Below, piece after piece: positions 47,046 through 54,924 of a stretch of 64,000 nucleotides of DNA. The DNA is from Lachnospiraceae bacterium (GTDB lineage Bacteria; Bacillota; Clostridia; Lachnospirales; Lachnospiraceae), in assembly GCA_017483735.1 (NCBI GenBank), contig JAFUVF010000023.1, positions 1 through 64,000 on the forward strand. Reading direction: 5' to 3'. The position numbers and the translations under genes are program-made. The notes under the pieces are model-generated. The model saw only the letters and a list, made by a program, of their open reading frames with translations. It made no database searches and was not told the DNA's origin. Every line of letters begins with the position of its first letter. The first letter of the stretch is position 1.

Positions 47046-48899
47046 CTATTGAATTACCTTTACCTCTTCAAAGGTCTTTACATCCTCGGCGGGCACAAGA
47101 CTGATTATATTCCTGCCGTTTTTGAGCTTTACAAGGAAAACATCCTCCTCCAGCTTCTCAAAATCAATGCTCCCGCTCACATCCTTTACGTCCTCTCCGT
47201 GGGTTCTCAATATGAAGTAGCATTCCGTGGCATTTTTAAGCTCCACATATATATTGTCGCCTGAGCGCTCCTCCGTATAGTCCGCATTGAGGAAATTTCT
47301 CACTCTCACATCGGAGGTTGATACTGCCGTCCTCTCAAACGCCTTGTTCTGGTTCCAGAAGGTGCTGGTGTATCTTGCAACGAACTCATAATACTTCTCC
47401 CACTGGTCGTCCTTACCCTCCGGGAAGAGCACTCTGTGGATGTCTATGGACACCGTGGAGTAGCCAAGTGCGGTAAGAAGGCTTCGCAGCTCGAAATCCT
47501 TCGTGTAGCTGTAGGCCTCCGCCTCTCCGTTTATCCTCTGTATGGTAACATTTGGATTATAGTAGGAAACCATAGGGCTTCCATCACGGTATGGTATTGT
47601 AATGGAGCTTACGCCGGGAAGCTCTCCTCCCGCAAGCCTTGATGAAAGCTCCGCCGGCAAATCGTCGGTATAGAGCGAAGCAAATTTGTAATTTGTATCC
47701 AGGGAACCATAGAATTTAATATCCTCCCTGAACTTGTCCTCAAGCTTTGTATTACCGGTGGCCTTCATCGACATCCCCGCCTCTGCATCCGCCTCCTTGA
47801 ACTGCTGCAAATAGAACACAACCTCGTCGGATACAGGCTCTATATTGTCATAATAGTCGTACTGGGGCGACATATAACAGGTAAGCTTAAGCTTGTTGGC
47901 AGAGGACATGGAATTTATACCCGGCCACATTATGTCCCTGAGAACTGCAGACTGGGAACGGGAATATATTCTCTGCATAACCTCCTCATTCTCATATGCA
48001 AATCCCGGGTAATCTATGAGTACAAAATTTCTGGCGTTTACCACAGGATACAGGTCGTAGGGCTTTAGCTCATATGCGATGGCGCTGTATACTCCCAAAG
48101 CCGAAGGTCCCTCATAAAAATCTCCTCCCACAACATAAATCTGCGTATCGGAATATGTGTTTCTCCATATGATTGCAGGATAATCCGCCTTGTCTATGCC
48201 GGAGGAATTTCCCAAGTCTCCCACCACGTAGGTCTTTGTATTTCTGCCTATCTTGTACCAGGGGATAGTCAGATCCATGTCCTGAATAACTTCCATCTCC
48301 TCATCATCTATCTCGGGAATATCGCCATATATGATCTCTCCTCCCAATAGAAATCCCGAATACATATGAATGGACTCAACATTGCTGACCTCTGTAATGA
48401 TATCGTTTATTCCCACAAGCCTTCTGATATCGGTACGCACTCTCAAGGTCTGAATGGGAGGCGCACCCAAAAAGATTGTCGGCACATGGTATTTGCCCAC
48501 AATGTTCATAAGCGAGGTGCTGTCGCTCCTGTAATCAAGAGAGCCCGATTCTATGAATATCATCTCGGGCTGACAGTCATCTTCAAAGTTATACCAGCTT
48601 ATTCCGTTAATGGATATGAGGTTTCTCTTTGTATATTTGCACCACTCCGCAACAGTTCTTCCTGTGAGGGATGTAGTGCTTCCGATATATACGACGAAAT
48701 CCCCATTTGTAAGGTTAGGATCCATACGTCCCGTTATGGGCTGCTCCCATTCAAGACTTCCGTTTGCCCTTATCTCCTCAGCATATACGTTGACACCGTA
48801 GTTATTTCCCTGCTCCTTTATGACCTGCGAAAACTGAAACAGGAAGAAGATAACCCCCATCATCGTTATTATGCTTAAGAAATTACGTCTTGATACCAT
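47046..48899 (-). CDS. Secreted DUF2194/PelA-like protein of Pel locus
   Basis: 617 residues with one N-terminal anchor (about 8-26) and the rest outside. It belongs by position and by blocks such as FVVYIGSTTSLTG and FVLIDYPGFAYENEEV to the DUF2194-type proteins found next to pelF and pelG in Gram-positive loci, where PelA-like hydrolase/deacetylase parts are expected. I do not see a clear deacetylase Asp-His-His set; LTCYMSPQYDYYDN is where one might be sought. It may be a binding protein instead of an enzyme. Confidence 0.65.
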   Translation of the reverse strand: MVSRRNFLSIITMMGVIFFLFQFSQVIKEQGNNYGVNVYAEEIRANGSLEWEQPITGRMDPNLTNGDFVVYIGSTTSLTGRTVAEWCKYTKRNLISINGISWYNFEDDCQPEMIFIESGSLDYRSDSTSLMNIVGKYHVPTIFLGAPPIQTLRVRTDIRRLVGINDIITEVSNVESIHMYSGFLLGGEIIYGDIPEIDDEEMEVIQDMDLTIPWYKIGRNTKTYVVGDLGNSSGIDKADYPAIIWRNTYSDTQIYVVGGDFYEGPSALGVYSAIAYELKPYDLYPVVNARNFVLIDYPGFAYENEEVMQRIYSRSQSAVLRDIMWPGINSMSSANKLKLTCYMSPQYDYYDNIEPVSDEVVFYLQQFKEADAEAGMSMKATGNTKLEDKFREDIKFYGSLDTNYKFASLYTDDLPAELSSRLAGGELPGVSSITIPYRDGSPMVSYYNPNVTIQRINGEAEAYSYTKDFELRSLLTALGYSTVSIDIHRVLFPEGKDDQWEKYYEFVARYTSTFWNQNKAFERTAVSTSDVRVRNFLNADYTEERSGDNIYVELKNATECYFILRTHGEDVKDVSGSIDFEKLEEDVFLVKLKNGRNIISLVPAEDVKTFEEVKVIQ

Positions 48900-48910
48900 T
48901 AAATTTCCGC

Positions 48911-49825
48911 CTATCTGAAAACTCTTATAAGTTCAAGAGTCTCCGAATCTATAACAACCTGAGAATGCTTAAGCTGCTCTATGACATCGAAAAATCTGTT
49001 CTTCTGCCCGCTGTTGAAATAAAGCTTAAGCTGGCAGGTATATGTGGCAAGGGTATTGGGGAAATGATACTCCGCCCTGTCGCACCACTTCTTGCAGCCG
49101 TCATAATCCCCTATTTCAAGCAGTCTTAAGGTTATAGCCTCAAACTGTGCGCTCGTCATATGCTCTCTGTCGGTCTCGTAGAAGAAATCCCCGATGCCGT
49201 CCAGCTCTCTCACATAGGTGCGCTGCTCCATATCGGTAAACACTCCCTGCTCCAGCACCTGATTCATATAATCTATGAGCATCTCGCAATATATGCTTCT
49301 GCTGTCAGGATCCTCACAGTTGTAAATATTGTCCTTCTGCTTCTCGACACTTGCCCTGAAGTCATTCAAGGCATCCTGCAGCACCGATGCCGCATAGTGA
49401 GCGGTCTCGGTATCGCTGGAGTTCAAAGCCAGAGCTATGGACGAGAGGGAATTCTGTATATCTCCCCTTACGACGTTCATCATAAGGGCTCTTAAGCTTC
49501 CCTTGTCAGTAATCTCTATTGCTTCCTCTATGGAGGCAAGATTCCTCTCCCTGTCCTCCTCGGCGTGCATAAAGGTTCTCACACGCTCCTTTGAAAAGAT
49601 TACCGCCTCCAAATCCACTGGCTCCCTGAAAAACAGTACAAAAAGCGCCCATGAGAGGAATATGTATATCGGACCGAATATCGGTATCAGGAGCATAATT
49701 GCACCCTTTATGCGGGTAGAATGAGCTTTTTCCGGCAACCTGAACAGACATACGAACAGATATGTCAGAGCGATTATCGTATTGACTATAAATATTACGA
49801 TAAGAGCTATGAGCCCTCCACTCAT
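48911..49825 (-). CDS. PelE-like membrane protein with helical repeat domain
   Basis: 304 residues. Two N-terminal helices (about 4-28 and 40-66) precede a soluble all-helical domain with TPR-like repeats. PelE in the characterised system is a membrane protein with TPRs that bridges PelD, PelF and PelG. Position between the PelD-like and PelA-like genes supports the call. The start ATG overlaps the final base of the PelD-like gene. Confidence 0.7.
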   Translation of the reverse strand: MSGGLIALIVIFIVNTIIALTYLFVCLFRLPEKAHSTRIKGAIMLLIPIFGPIYIFLSWALFVLFFREPVDLEAVIFSKERVRTFMHAEEDRERNLASIEEAIEITDKGSLRALMMNVVRGDIQNSLSSIALALNSSDTETAHYAASVLQDALNDFRASVEKQKDNIYNCEDPDSRSIYCEMLIDYMNQVLEQGVFTDMEQRTYVRELDGIGDFFYETDREHMTSAQFEAITLRLLEIGDYDGCKKWCDRAEYHFPNTLATYTCQLKLYFNSGQKNRFFDVIEQLKHSQVVIDSETLELIRVFR

Positions 49826-52005
49826 TATGCCACTTCCTCCATGTAAATCTGGCTCGGATATCCCGCCTCCATAAAGCGGTTTATTACAAAGCTTGCATCC
49901 TCCACGCTGGTATTGGACAAAAGCGCATACATATTTCCGTCAGGTCTTGTGCCGATGTAGTCGCTGTTACGAAGCTTCTTTGTGAGGGCAATGCCCGCCT
50001 CGAAATAATCGTCCGGGTCTGCCTCTATCTTCAATACGCAGCACTCTGTAAGCCCCTTCCTCTCCGCAGTGATATAGGCGTCCATAAGAGATGTGAATGC
50101 CTCGGTTTCCAAAGCTCTTGAGCCCTCCACGTATCTTTCGTCCTCTAATGCCGCCATATAGCGGTTTGCCTGCACCACCGCATTCTGTATGAGTGCGGAT
50201 ATTACAATGAGCTGGTTTGCCTGGCCCAGAGTCATGGATTCCCAGGGAATACCCCATACCATTATTATCATGGTCATCTTGTCGTCATCATATATGGCAT
50301 TTGCCATAAGCGGGTAACGGTCATCCATCTTTCTGTTTATGAATACCTTCCTCTCCAGAAGCGTATCGTAGAGTTCACCCATCTTTGTATATTGCAGGGA
50401 GTTTCCAAGCATTCTCGCCTTCTTTGAGGTGGAGGAAAAAAGTCTTGCATAATCTCCATTGGAAACCGTGTATATTGCCACATCCTTGCTTCGGATAAGC
50501 TTTCCAACCATCTCCGCTGCATAGAAAAGTACTTCCTCCGGGCTGTATTGGTTTAATGCGGATGTAATGGAATAGATCTTTCCTACGGAGTCGTTCTGAT
50601 TAACTATCTGTGTCTCCAGCGCATCCTTAACTCTGATATTCGAGGAGTTGATATCCTGAATGTCATGGAGCTGCAGCGCAAGGAAATCCTTCTCGCCCTC
50701 GCTTTCCAGTCTCAGCTTCTTTAGCTGGTCCCTCATATATCCCACAACCAGTCCCAATATGAACAGCTGCGCTATCCAGACATAGGTATTCGCATCAAGC
50801 ATAAGCTCAAAGCCGCTCCTTTCATACGCCTGACGGAAAAGATAGCCTGCCACCGCCAGCACCGCGGAGAAGGTAGCCTGCTGCTGTCCATAAACTATCG
50901 CAAACAAAAGCACATACAGCAGATAAAAGTCCAGATTTCTGAAATATTCACTTCCCACGGTTCTGTTGTTTAGCATAAAGAAAGGCACAAAGGCAATGAC
51001 ATTCTCCACAAAAGGTACAATAGCCTTTACGAACCATCCGATTTTTTTCTGAATCCTCTTCAGTAGCGGTTCCTTTATCTCCTCGCCGGTAAGATATACA
51101 TAGGGATTGTTCTTCATATCTGCGGCGATTTTCTTTACCATATCGGAAACCTCACAGCAGTACGGCTTCCCAAACTCACTATCATAAACTAAATTTGACA
51201 GCACAATGCGCTTAGGCTTGTTGTCGTCATCATATTTGATATTCTCAGGCTCCCCAAAAGCCTGCTGAACCATATTGGCGAGAGCGGTTTTTTCAATGGG
51301 CGTTGCCGAGGAGATATTATAGAGATATTCATTGTGCTCCTTTGCAGCGGCAGCTCTGTATATGAACTCCACAGCATCCGTGACATAGATAAGAGAGATT
51401 ACGTCGCCGTTGGTTATGGATACCGCCTTTGTGGAAAGCTCCTCAAGGCACATCTTTGACACCACATCATCACATTCCTTGCGGTTGGTGGGCATCGAAT
51501 AGAGATTATCGATCCTTAATATCATTACATCCAAATTTCTGATACGCCTGAAGCTGTCGCACATCTCCTCCGCCTGTGCAAGTGCCATGGAGCGGTAATT
51601 ACCGGGAGCCGTGGGCTCGCTCTCCGGAATATCGTCGGGATAATCCCCGTCAAAAACCTCGGAGGATGAGAGGAAAACAAAGCGTCCCTGACTTCTCATG
51701 GCGTAACCCATTATGATATTTATGAGGCTTGATGAGAATTTGACCGCTTCCGCCTCCTCATCCTGCCAGCGGAAATTGGTGTCATAAGCCCCCATAAATA
51801 CGGTAAGGTCCGGATTTACGCTCTCGAATATCTCATCTATTACGTTGGAATCGTAAGGAAAATTGTATTTTTCAAAAACCTTCTGATACGGGGCTTTGCT
51901 GTATCTGTCGCCCGTGAGGAGATAGACCCTGTGTCCCTCCTTGTTGAATTTGATTATCAGATTGTTTATAAGGCTTCCGCAGCCTCCCACCAGCAAAACA
52001 TTCAT
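49825..52005 (-). CDS. pelD: PelD-like cyclic-di-GMP receptor with N-terminal degenerate epimerase domain
   Basis: 726 residues. Residues 1-300 resemble an extended short-chain dehydrogenase/epimerase, but the NAD motif is GGCGSLI (third Gly lost) and the catalytic Tyr137 is followed by RSMA, not xxxK. Helices follow at about 322-425, then a coiled coil, a GAF domain (about 485-615) and a degenerate GGDEF domain in which GGDEF is PDGNM (688-692). The RxxD inhibitory site is kept as RNSD (679-682), five residues upstream, as in PelD. So it should bind cyclic-di-GMP and gate polymer synthesis. It lies 18 bases after the PqqD-like gene. Confidence 0.82.
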   Translation of the reverse strand: MNVLLVGGCGSLINNLIIKFNKEGHRVYLLTGDRYSKAPYQKVFEKYNFPYDSNVIDEIFESVNPDLTVFMGAYDTNFRWQDEEAEAVKFSSSLINIIMGYAMRSQGRFVFLSSSEVFDGDYPDDIPESEPTAPGNYRSMALAQAEEMCDSFRRIRNLDVMILRIDNLYSMPTNRKECDDVVSKMCLEELSTKAVSITNGDVISLIYVTDAVEFIYRAAAAKEHNEYLYNISSATPIEKTALANMVQQAFGEPENIKYDDDNKPKRIVLSNLVYDSEFGKPYCCEVSDMVKKIAADMKNNPYVYLTGEEIKEPLLKRIQKKIGWFVKAIVPFVENVIAFVPFFMLNNRTVGSEYFRNLDFYLLYVLLFAIVYGQQQATFSAVLAVAGYLFRQAYERSGFELMLDANTYVWIAQLFILGLVVGYMRDQLKKLRLESEGEKDFLALQLHDIQDINSSNIRVKDALETQIVNQNDSVGKIYSITSALNQYSPEEVLFYAAEMVGKLIRSKDVAIYTVSNGDYARLFSSTSKKARMLGNSLQYTKMGELYDTLLERKVFINRKMDDRYPLMANAIYDDDKMTMIIMVWGIPWESMTLGQANQLIVISALIQNAVVQANRYMAALEDERYVEGSRALETEAFTSLMDAYITAERKGLTECCVLKIEADPDDYFEAGIALTKKLRNSDYIGTRPDGNMYALLSNTSVEDASFVINRFMEAGYPSQIYMEEVA

Positions 52006-52023
52006 ATCCGCCTCCCCTGTCCG

Positions 52024-52287
52024 TCAGTTACGGACGTTTAGCATGCCCTTGAAATCCGTTATATCCCTTAATATTTCTTCCTTGTCCGTATCCTCGTATT
52101 CACGAACAAGCACCTCAGCCATCTCCTCGTCGGAAAGACCTTCCTTTGACATTGAAAATATTCTGGCCCCCATCTCATTGACGGCAACAGGCTTCCTGTA
52201 GGGAACTCCGGGTTGTGCGATATCTATAAGCCAATATATCCCCGCAACCTTTCTCAAAATATAATTTGTCTCACAAGCTCCGGACAT
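52024..52287 (-). CDS. PqqD-family peptide-binding protein at the head of the pel operon
   Basis: 87 residues, the whole PqqD fold: beta hairpin (ILRKVAGIYWLIDI), VAVNEMGARIFSM and the helical end (EEMAEVLVREYED, EEILRDITDFKGML). PqqD proteins hold leader peptides for modifying enzymes (RiPP recognition element). Here it is the first gene of the Pel-type operon, with AAGGA as ribosome site and a promoter 43 bases upstream. No radical SAM partner is in the window; the PqqD-HprK fusion is divergent across 170 bases. Confidence 0.85.
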   Translation of the reverse strand: MSGACETNYILRKVAGIYWLIDIAQPGVPYRKPVAVNEMGARIFSMSKEGLSDEEMAEVLVREYEDTDKEEILRDITDFKGMLNVRN

Positions 52288-52329
52288 CTGATACTGTTCC
52301 TTTGTATAATTTGCCTATAATTTGGTTAA

Positions 52330-52358
52330 ATTTTACCATAAAACACACGGAAAAACAA
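52330..52358 (-). promoter_or_regulatory. Promoter of the pqqD-pel polysaccharide operon
   Basis: Minus strand TTGTTT (52353-52358), 17-base spacer ending TGG (extended -10), TAAAAT (52330-52335). The expected start is near 52323, 36 bases before the PqqD-like ATG. It is the only clear promoter seen ahead of the roughly 27-kb run of minus-strand genes. Confidence 0.65.
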
Positions 52359-52423
52359 CTTTTTGTAGCAATTTTCACAAAGACTGCCAATTGTTCCGAT
52401 AATTCAAATAATTTTCATTTTCC

Positions 52424-52452
52424 TTGCAATACATCCTGATTGCCGTTAAAAT
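52424..52452 (+). promoter_or_regulatory. Promoter of the PqqD-HprK-like gene, leaderless
   Basis: TTGCAA (52424-52429), 17-base spacer, TAAAAT (52447-52452). The start codon at 52459 is seven bases after the -10 box, so the message probably starts at or next to the ATG and has no ribosome site. Confidence 0.55.
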
Positions 52453-52458
52453 AAGGAT

Positions 52459-53733
52459 ATGCGGATAAATCAATTTTACAAACAGCATAATTTAGCCGGT
52501 GTGCCATATCTGCTCCCCTTCGGAAACGCTCTCGCCATGCAGTTAAGGCAGCTTAAATTAAATGAAACAGGCGCCTTTATCTTTGAAGCATTACAAAAAC
52601 AATGTTCCAAGCCCATTTCGCCGAAATATCCCGATTTATGCAGACGTATCGCAGATGCGCTTTATTCCGAAATAGGCGACCCTTCCCTTGACAGCGGAAG
52701 AATTGCCTATGATGTTAAGATGTTTTTGGATAATCTCCAAAAAAACAGTGTTTTGATAAATCACAATTCATATGCACAAAATTTTGTAAAATATTCAGGC
52801 GAGTACCGGGAGGCGGCAGTTGAACCGGAATATGACGAAAAGACTGATACTTATGATTGCGGCGGCGATTTTAACCTTGTCATCGGCGGGGTGAATATGG
52901 TGCTTTGCGGGGATAATGCGCTCTTTGCGGCTCCGCTCCACGATTTTTTAGACAAAAATATAGCGGACAGCCATAAGCTTCGTATAGATTTTAAGACAGT
53001 CGATACAATTTCTCCTTATACCCCAGAAAATGCAGCCATAGTGGTCAATACATCCGAGCTGCGCATTTTTTCTTATGATGATAAATATATGCTCAGATAC
53101 CCTAATAGCGGAGGAATCGCCCGCATAATCCTTTCTATTGACGGAGGCTATGCCGAATTCTACATAAGAGGAGAAATTGACAATTACCTGCGCTATGACA
53201 TTTTTCATGCGCTACGCCTTATATTCTCGTATACAGCGGAATTAAACGGACTCTTTTTGATGCACTCCGCATCCTTTGAATACAAGGGTAAGGCTTATCT
53301 TTTTTCGGGTCCTTCGGGTATGGGAAAATCCACCCACACAGGGCTTTGGAAGAAGCTCTATCCTGATGAAGTTTCCATGTTAAACGGAGATTTGAATCTG
53401 ATAGGCATAGAAGACGGCGTACCCTATGTGTACGGCATACCATGGAACGGCACATCCGGCATATATACGAACAAAAAGCTTCCTTTGGGAGGCATAACCA
53501 TACTTCACAAGGCGCCGGAGGACAGGCTCGTAACCCTTCCGAAGGACGAAATACAGCTTTCCGTGCTCCAGAGGTTCATTTCTCCATTTTGGACAGAGGC
53601 TATGCTTGACAGGGGAATCGACTTTACCGAAGGATTGGTTGACATAATTCCCGTATGGCAGCTTCACTGCACAAAGGAGCCGTCTGCGGCAGAGCTTATG
53701 AAATCCGCCATAGACAGCTCCTTAAAGCTTTAA
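52459..53733 (+). CDS. PqqD-like domain fused to HPr-kinase-like domain
   Basis: 424 residues. The first 100 look like a PqqD/RRE fold (NLAGVPYLLPFG, LKLNETGAFIFEAL). The C-terminal half is an HprK/P-type kinase fold with Walker A GPSGMGKST (284-292) and NGDLNLIG near 309. Stand-alone HprK relatives of this kind occur in lasso peptide clusters and in exopolysaccharide loci, where they are thought to phosphorylate a peptide or protein. It is divergent from the pqqD-pel operon and the promoters of the two face away from each other, so they may be co-regulated. Confidence 0.8.
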   Translation: MRINQFYKQHNLAGVPYLLPFGNALAMQLRQLKLNETGAFIFEALQKQCSKPISPKYPDLCRRIADALYSEIGDPSLDSGRIAYDVKMFLDNLQKNSVLINHNSYAQNFVKYSGEYREAAVEPEYDEKTDTYDCGGDFNLVIGGVNMVLCGDNALFAAPLHDFLDKNIADSHKLRIDFKTVDTISPYTPENAAIVVNTSELRIFSYDDKYMLRYPNSGGIARIILSIDGGYAEFYIRGEIDNYLRYDIFHALRLIFSYTAELNGLFLMHSASFEYKGKAYLFSGPSGMGKSTHTGLWKKLYPDEVSMLNGDLNLIGIEDGVPYVYGIPWNGTSGIYTNKKLPLGGITILHKAPEDRLVTLPKDEIQLSVLQRFISPFWTEAMLDRGIDFTEGLVDIIPVWQLHCTKEPSAAELMKSAIDSSLKL

Positions 53734-53736
53734 GCA

Positions 53737-54357
53737 TTATTTGAATATAACCTTGTAATCCTTTGTGGCATCCGCAGAGGTAAGAAATCCCTTTATCACA
53801 TTTTCCGCAGAATCCTCCACGCTCCTCATAAACTCCTTGTCGGACAATACCTTTTCCTCCTGACGCTCCTTTAAGCCGGCTCTTAATGTGGTATAATCCT
53901 CAAAGGAGGTTTCGTTTAAGATTGAATTCTTTATCTCATAGAACTCAAAGCTTTTTTCGTCGATTTCATGTGACAGTATCTTTGCATCCGGAAGAGTTAT
54001 CGTTATGGTCTTTTTGTCGTTGTTGACATCAAGCTTAACCTCCGAAAGGTCGATTCCTGCACTTATAACCCCGCTATAGGTAAAGATAACCTTGTCCGTC
54101 GTAAAGGGAAGCTTCTTTCCGAAGAGCTCCTTGGAATTTTCGTAGGTGTCAAAATCCGTGTACTCCTTTTTAAGCGTTACAAGCTCGCTTGCGGGAGCGA
54201 TTATCTCCTTTACGGTAACGGAATTAATCTCCACACTCTCCTGTATTGTTCCGAAGGCATTTCCGCCGTTTTGCATATACCAGACTATTGCGATTATAAG
54301 TACAACTCCCAAGAACACGCCAAAGGTGCTGGATAGTGGATTGTGAAATTTCTTCAT
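53737..54357 (-). CDS. DUF4230 membrane-anchored protein
   Basis: 206 residues with one N-terminal helix (about 10-28) and an outside DUF4230 domain (VTVKEIIAPASELVTL, ITITLPDAKILSHEID). Function unknown. It ends three bases from the stop of the HprK-like gene (convergent). Confidence 0.85.
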   Translation of the reverse strand: MKKFHNPLSSTFGVFLGVVLIIAIVWYMQNGGNAFGTIQESVEINSVTVKEIIAPASELVTLKKEYTDFDTYENSKELFGKKLPFTTDKVIFTYSGVISAGIDLSEVKLDVNNDKKTITITLPDAKILSHEIDEKSFEFYEIKNSILNETSFEDYTTLRAGLKERQEEKVLSDKEFMRSVEDSAENVIKGFLTSADATKDYKVIFK

Positions 54358-54505
54358 ACCGGCTTATATCTCCTTTTTATTTCATTATATCATAAGCAAA
54401 ATTTACAACCATATCAGCTAATATTGTAACCACTTTTGTACCCTAATTCAATACGGAAAATAACCTATTTCTTAGGAATAAGACGGAAACAGACAAAAAT
54501 TAAAA

Positions 54506-54534
54506 AAGCCCGAAATCCTTGAGATTTCGAGCTT
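54506..54534. terminator. Bidirectional intrinsic terminator beside the tRNA fragment
   Basis: AAGCCCGAAATC / GATTTCGAGCTT hairpin with a CTTGA loop and A/T runs on both sides. On the minus strand it directly follows the tRNA-Thr 3' sequence, so it is probably the original terminator of that tRNA gene. Confidence 0.75.
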
Positions 54535-54540
54535 TTCCCG

Positions 54541-54587
54541 TAGCTGATAACCAGAATCGAACTGGTGACCTCATCCTTACCAAGGAT
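54541..54587 (-). repeat. tRNA-Thr(GGU) 3' fragment, attachment site of the mobile element
   Basis: The minus strand has the anticodon arm with loop TTGGTAA (anticodon GGT), variable loop, a perfect T arm (ACCAG-TTCGATT-CTGGT) and the acceptor end TATCAGC. The 5' half (acceptor start, D arm) is absent: upstream is AT-rich unrelated sequence. So only 47 bases of the gene are here, as expected for the distal direct repeat of an element that integrates into the tRNA 3' end. Confidence 0.75.
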
Positions 54588-54669
54588 AGAGTTTAATAAC
54601 CGCATTATATGATTATTACTGTATTTTCAGCCCTTTATTTATTTTGTAACCATTATTTGTAACCATTTT

Positions 54670-54924
54670 CTACTCGTTTAAACATATTTTGCTCCCCTCC
54701 TGCTCTTTAAGCCATTTCTTAAGGCTTGTTTCGGATACTATCCACCGTTTACCAAGCTGAATGGAGGGGAACCCTTTGAGCTTAAATAAATTATAAGTTG
54801 CGTCTCTGCCTATCGGCAGGATTTCAGCAACTTCCGCTATAGTCAGATACCTTTCCCCGTTAAATAACTGCCCTCTATCAGAGTTCTCGGGGAGGATAGA
54901 GGGCTTTTTGTTTTTAGTACTCAT
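54670..54924 (-). CDS. Excisionase-like helix-turn-helix protein
   Basis: 84 residues with an HTH_17/MerR-like excisionase domain (YLTIAEVAEILPIGRDATYNL, shown in part; GFPSIQLGKRWIVSETSLKK). The start overlaps the stop of the Rep gene by four bases. Position beside the tRNA fragment fits a directionality factor for excision. The integrase it would work with is not in the window. Confidence 0.82.
   Translation of the reverse strand: MSTKNKKPSILPENSDRGQLFNGERYLTIAEVAEILPIGRDATYNLFKLKGFPSIQLGKRWIVSETSLKKWLKEQEGSKICLNE

Noticed and set aside
54541..54620. Intact tRNA-Thr gene
   Set aside because: The anticodon, T arm and acceptor 3' end are present, but no D arm or 5' acceptor strand can be found upstream on the minus strand; it is a 3' fragment only.
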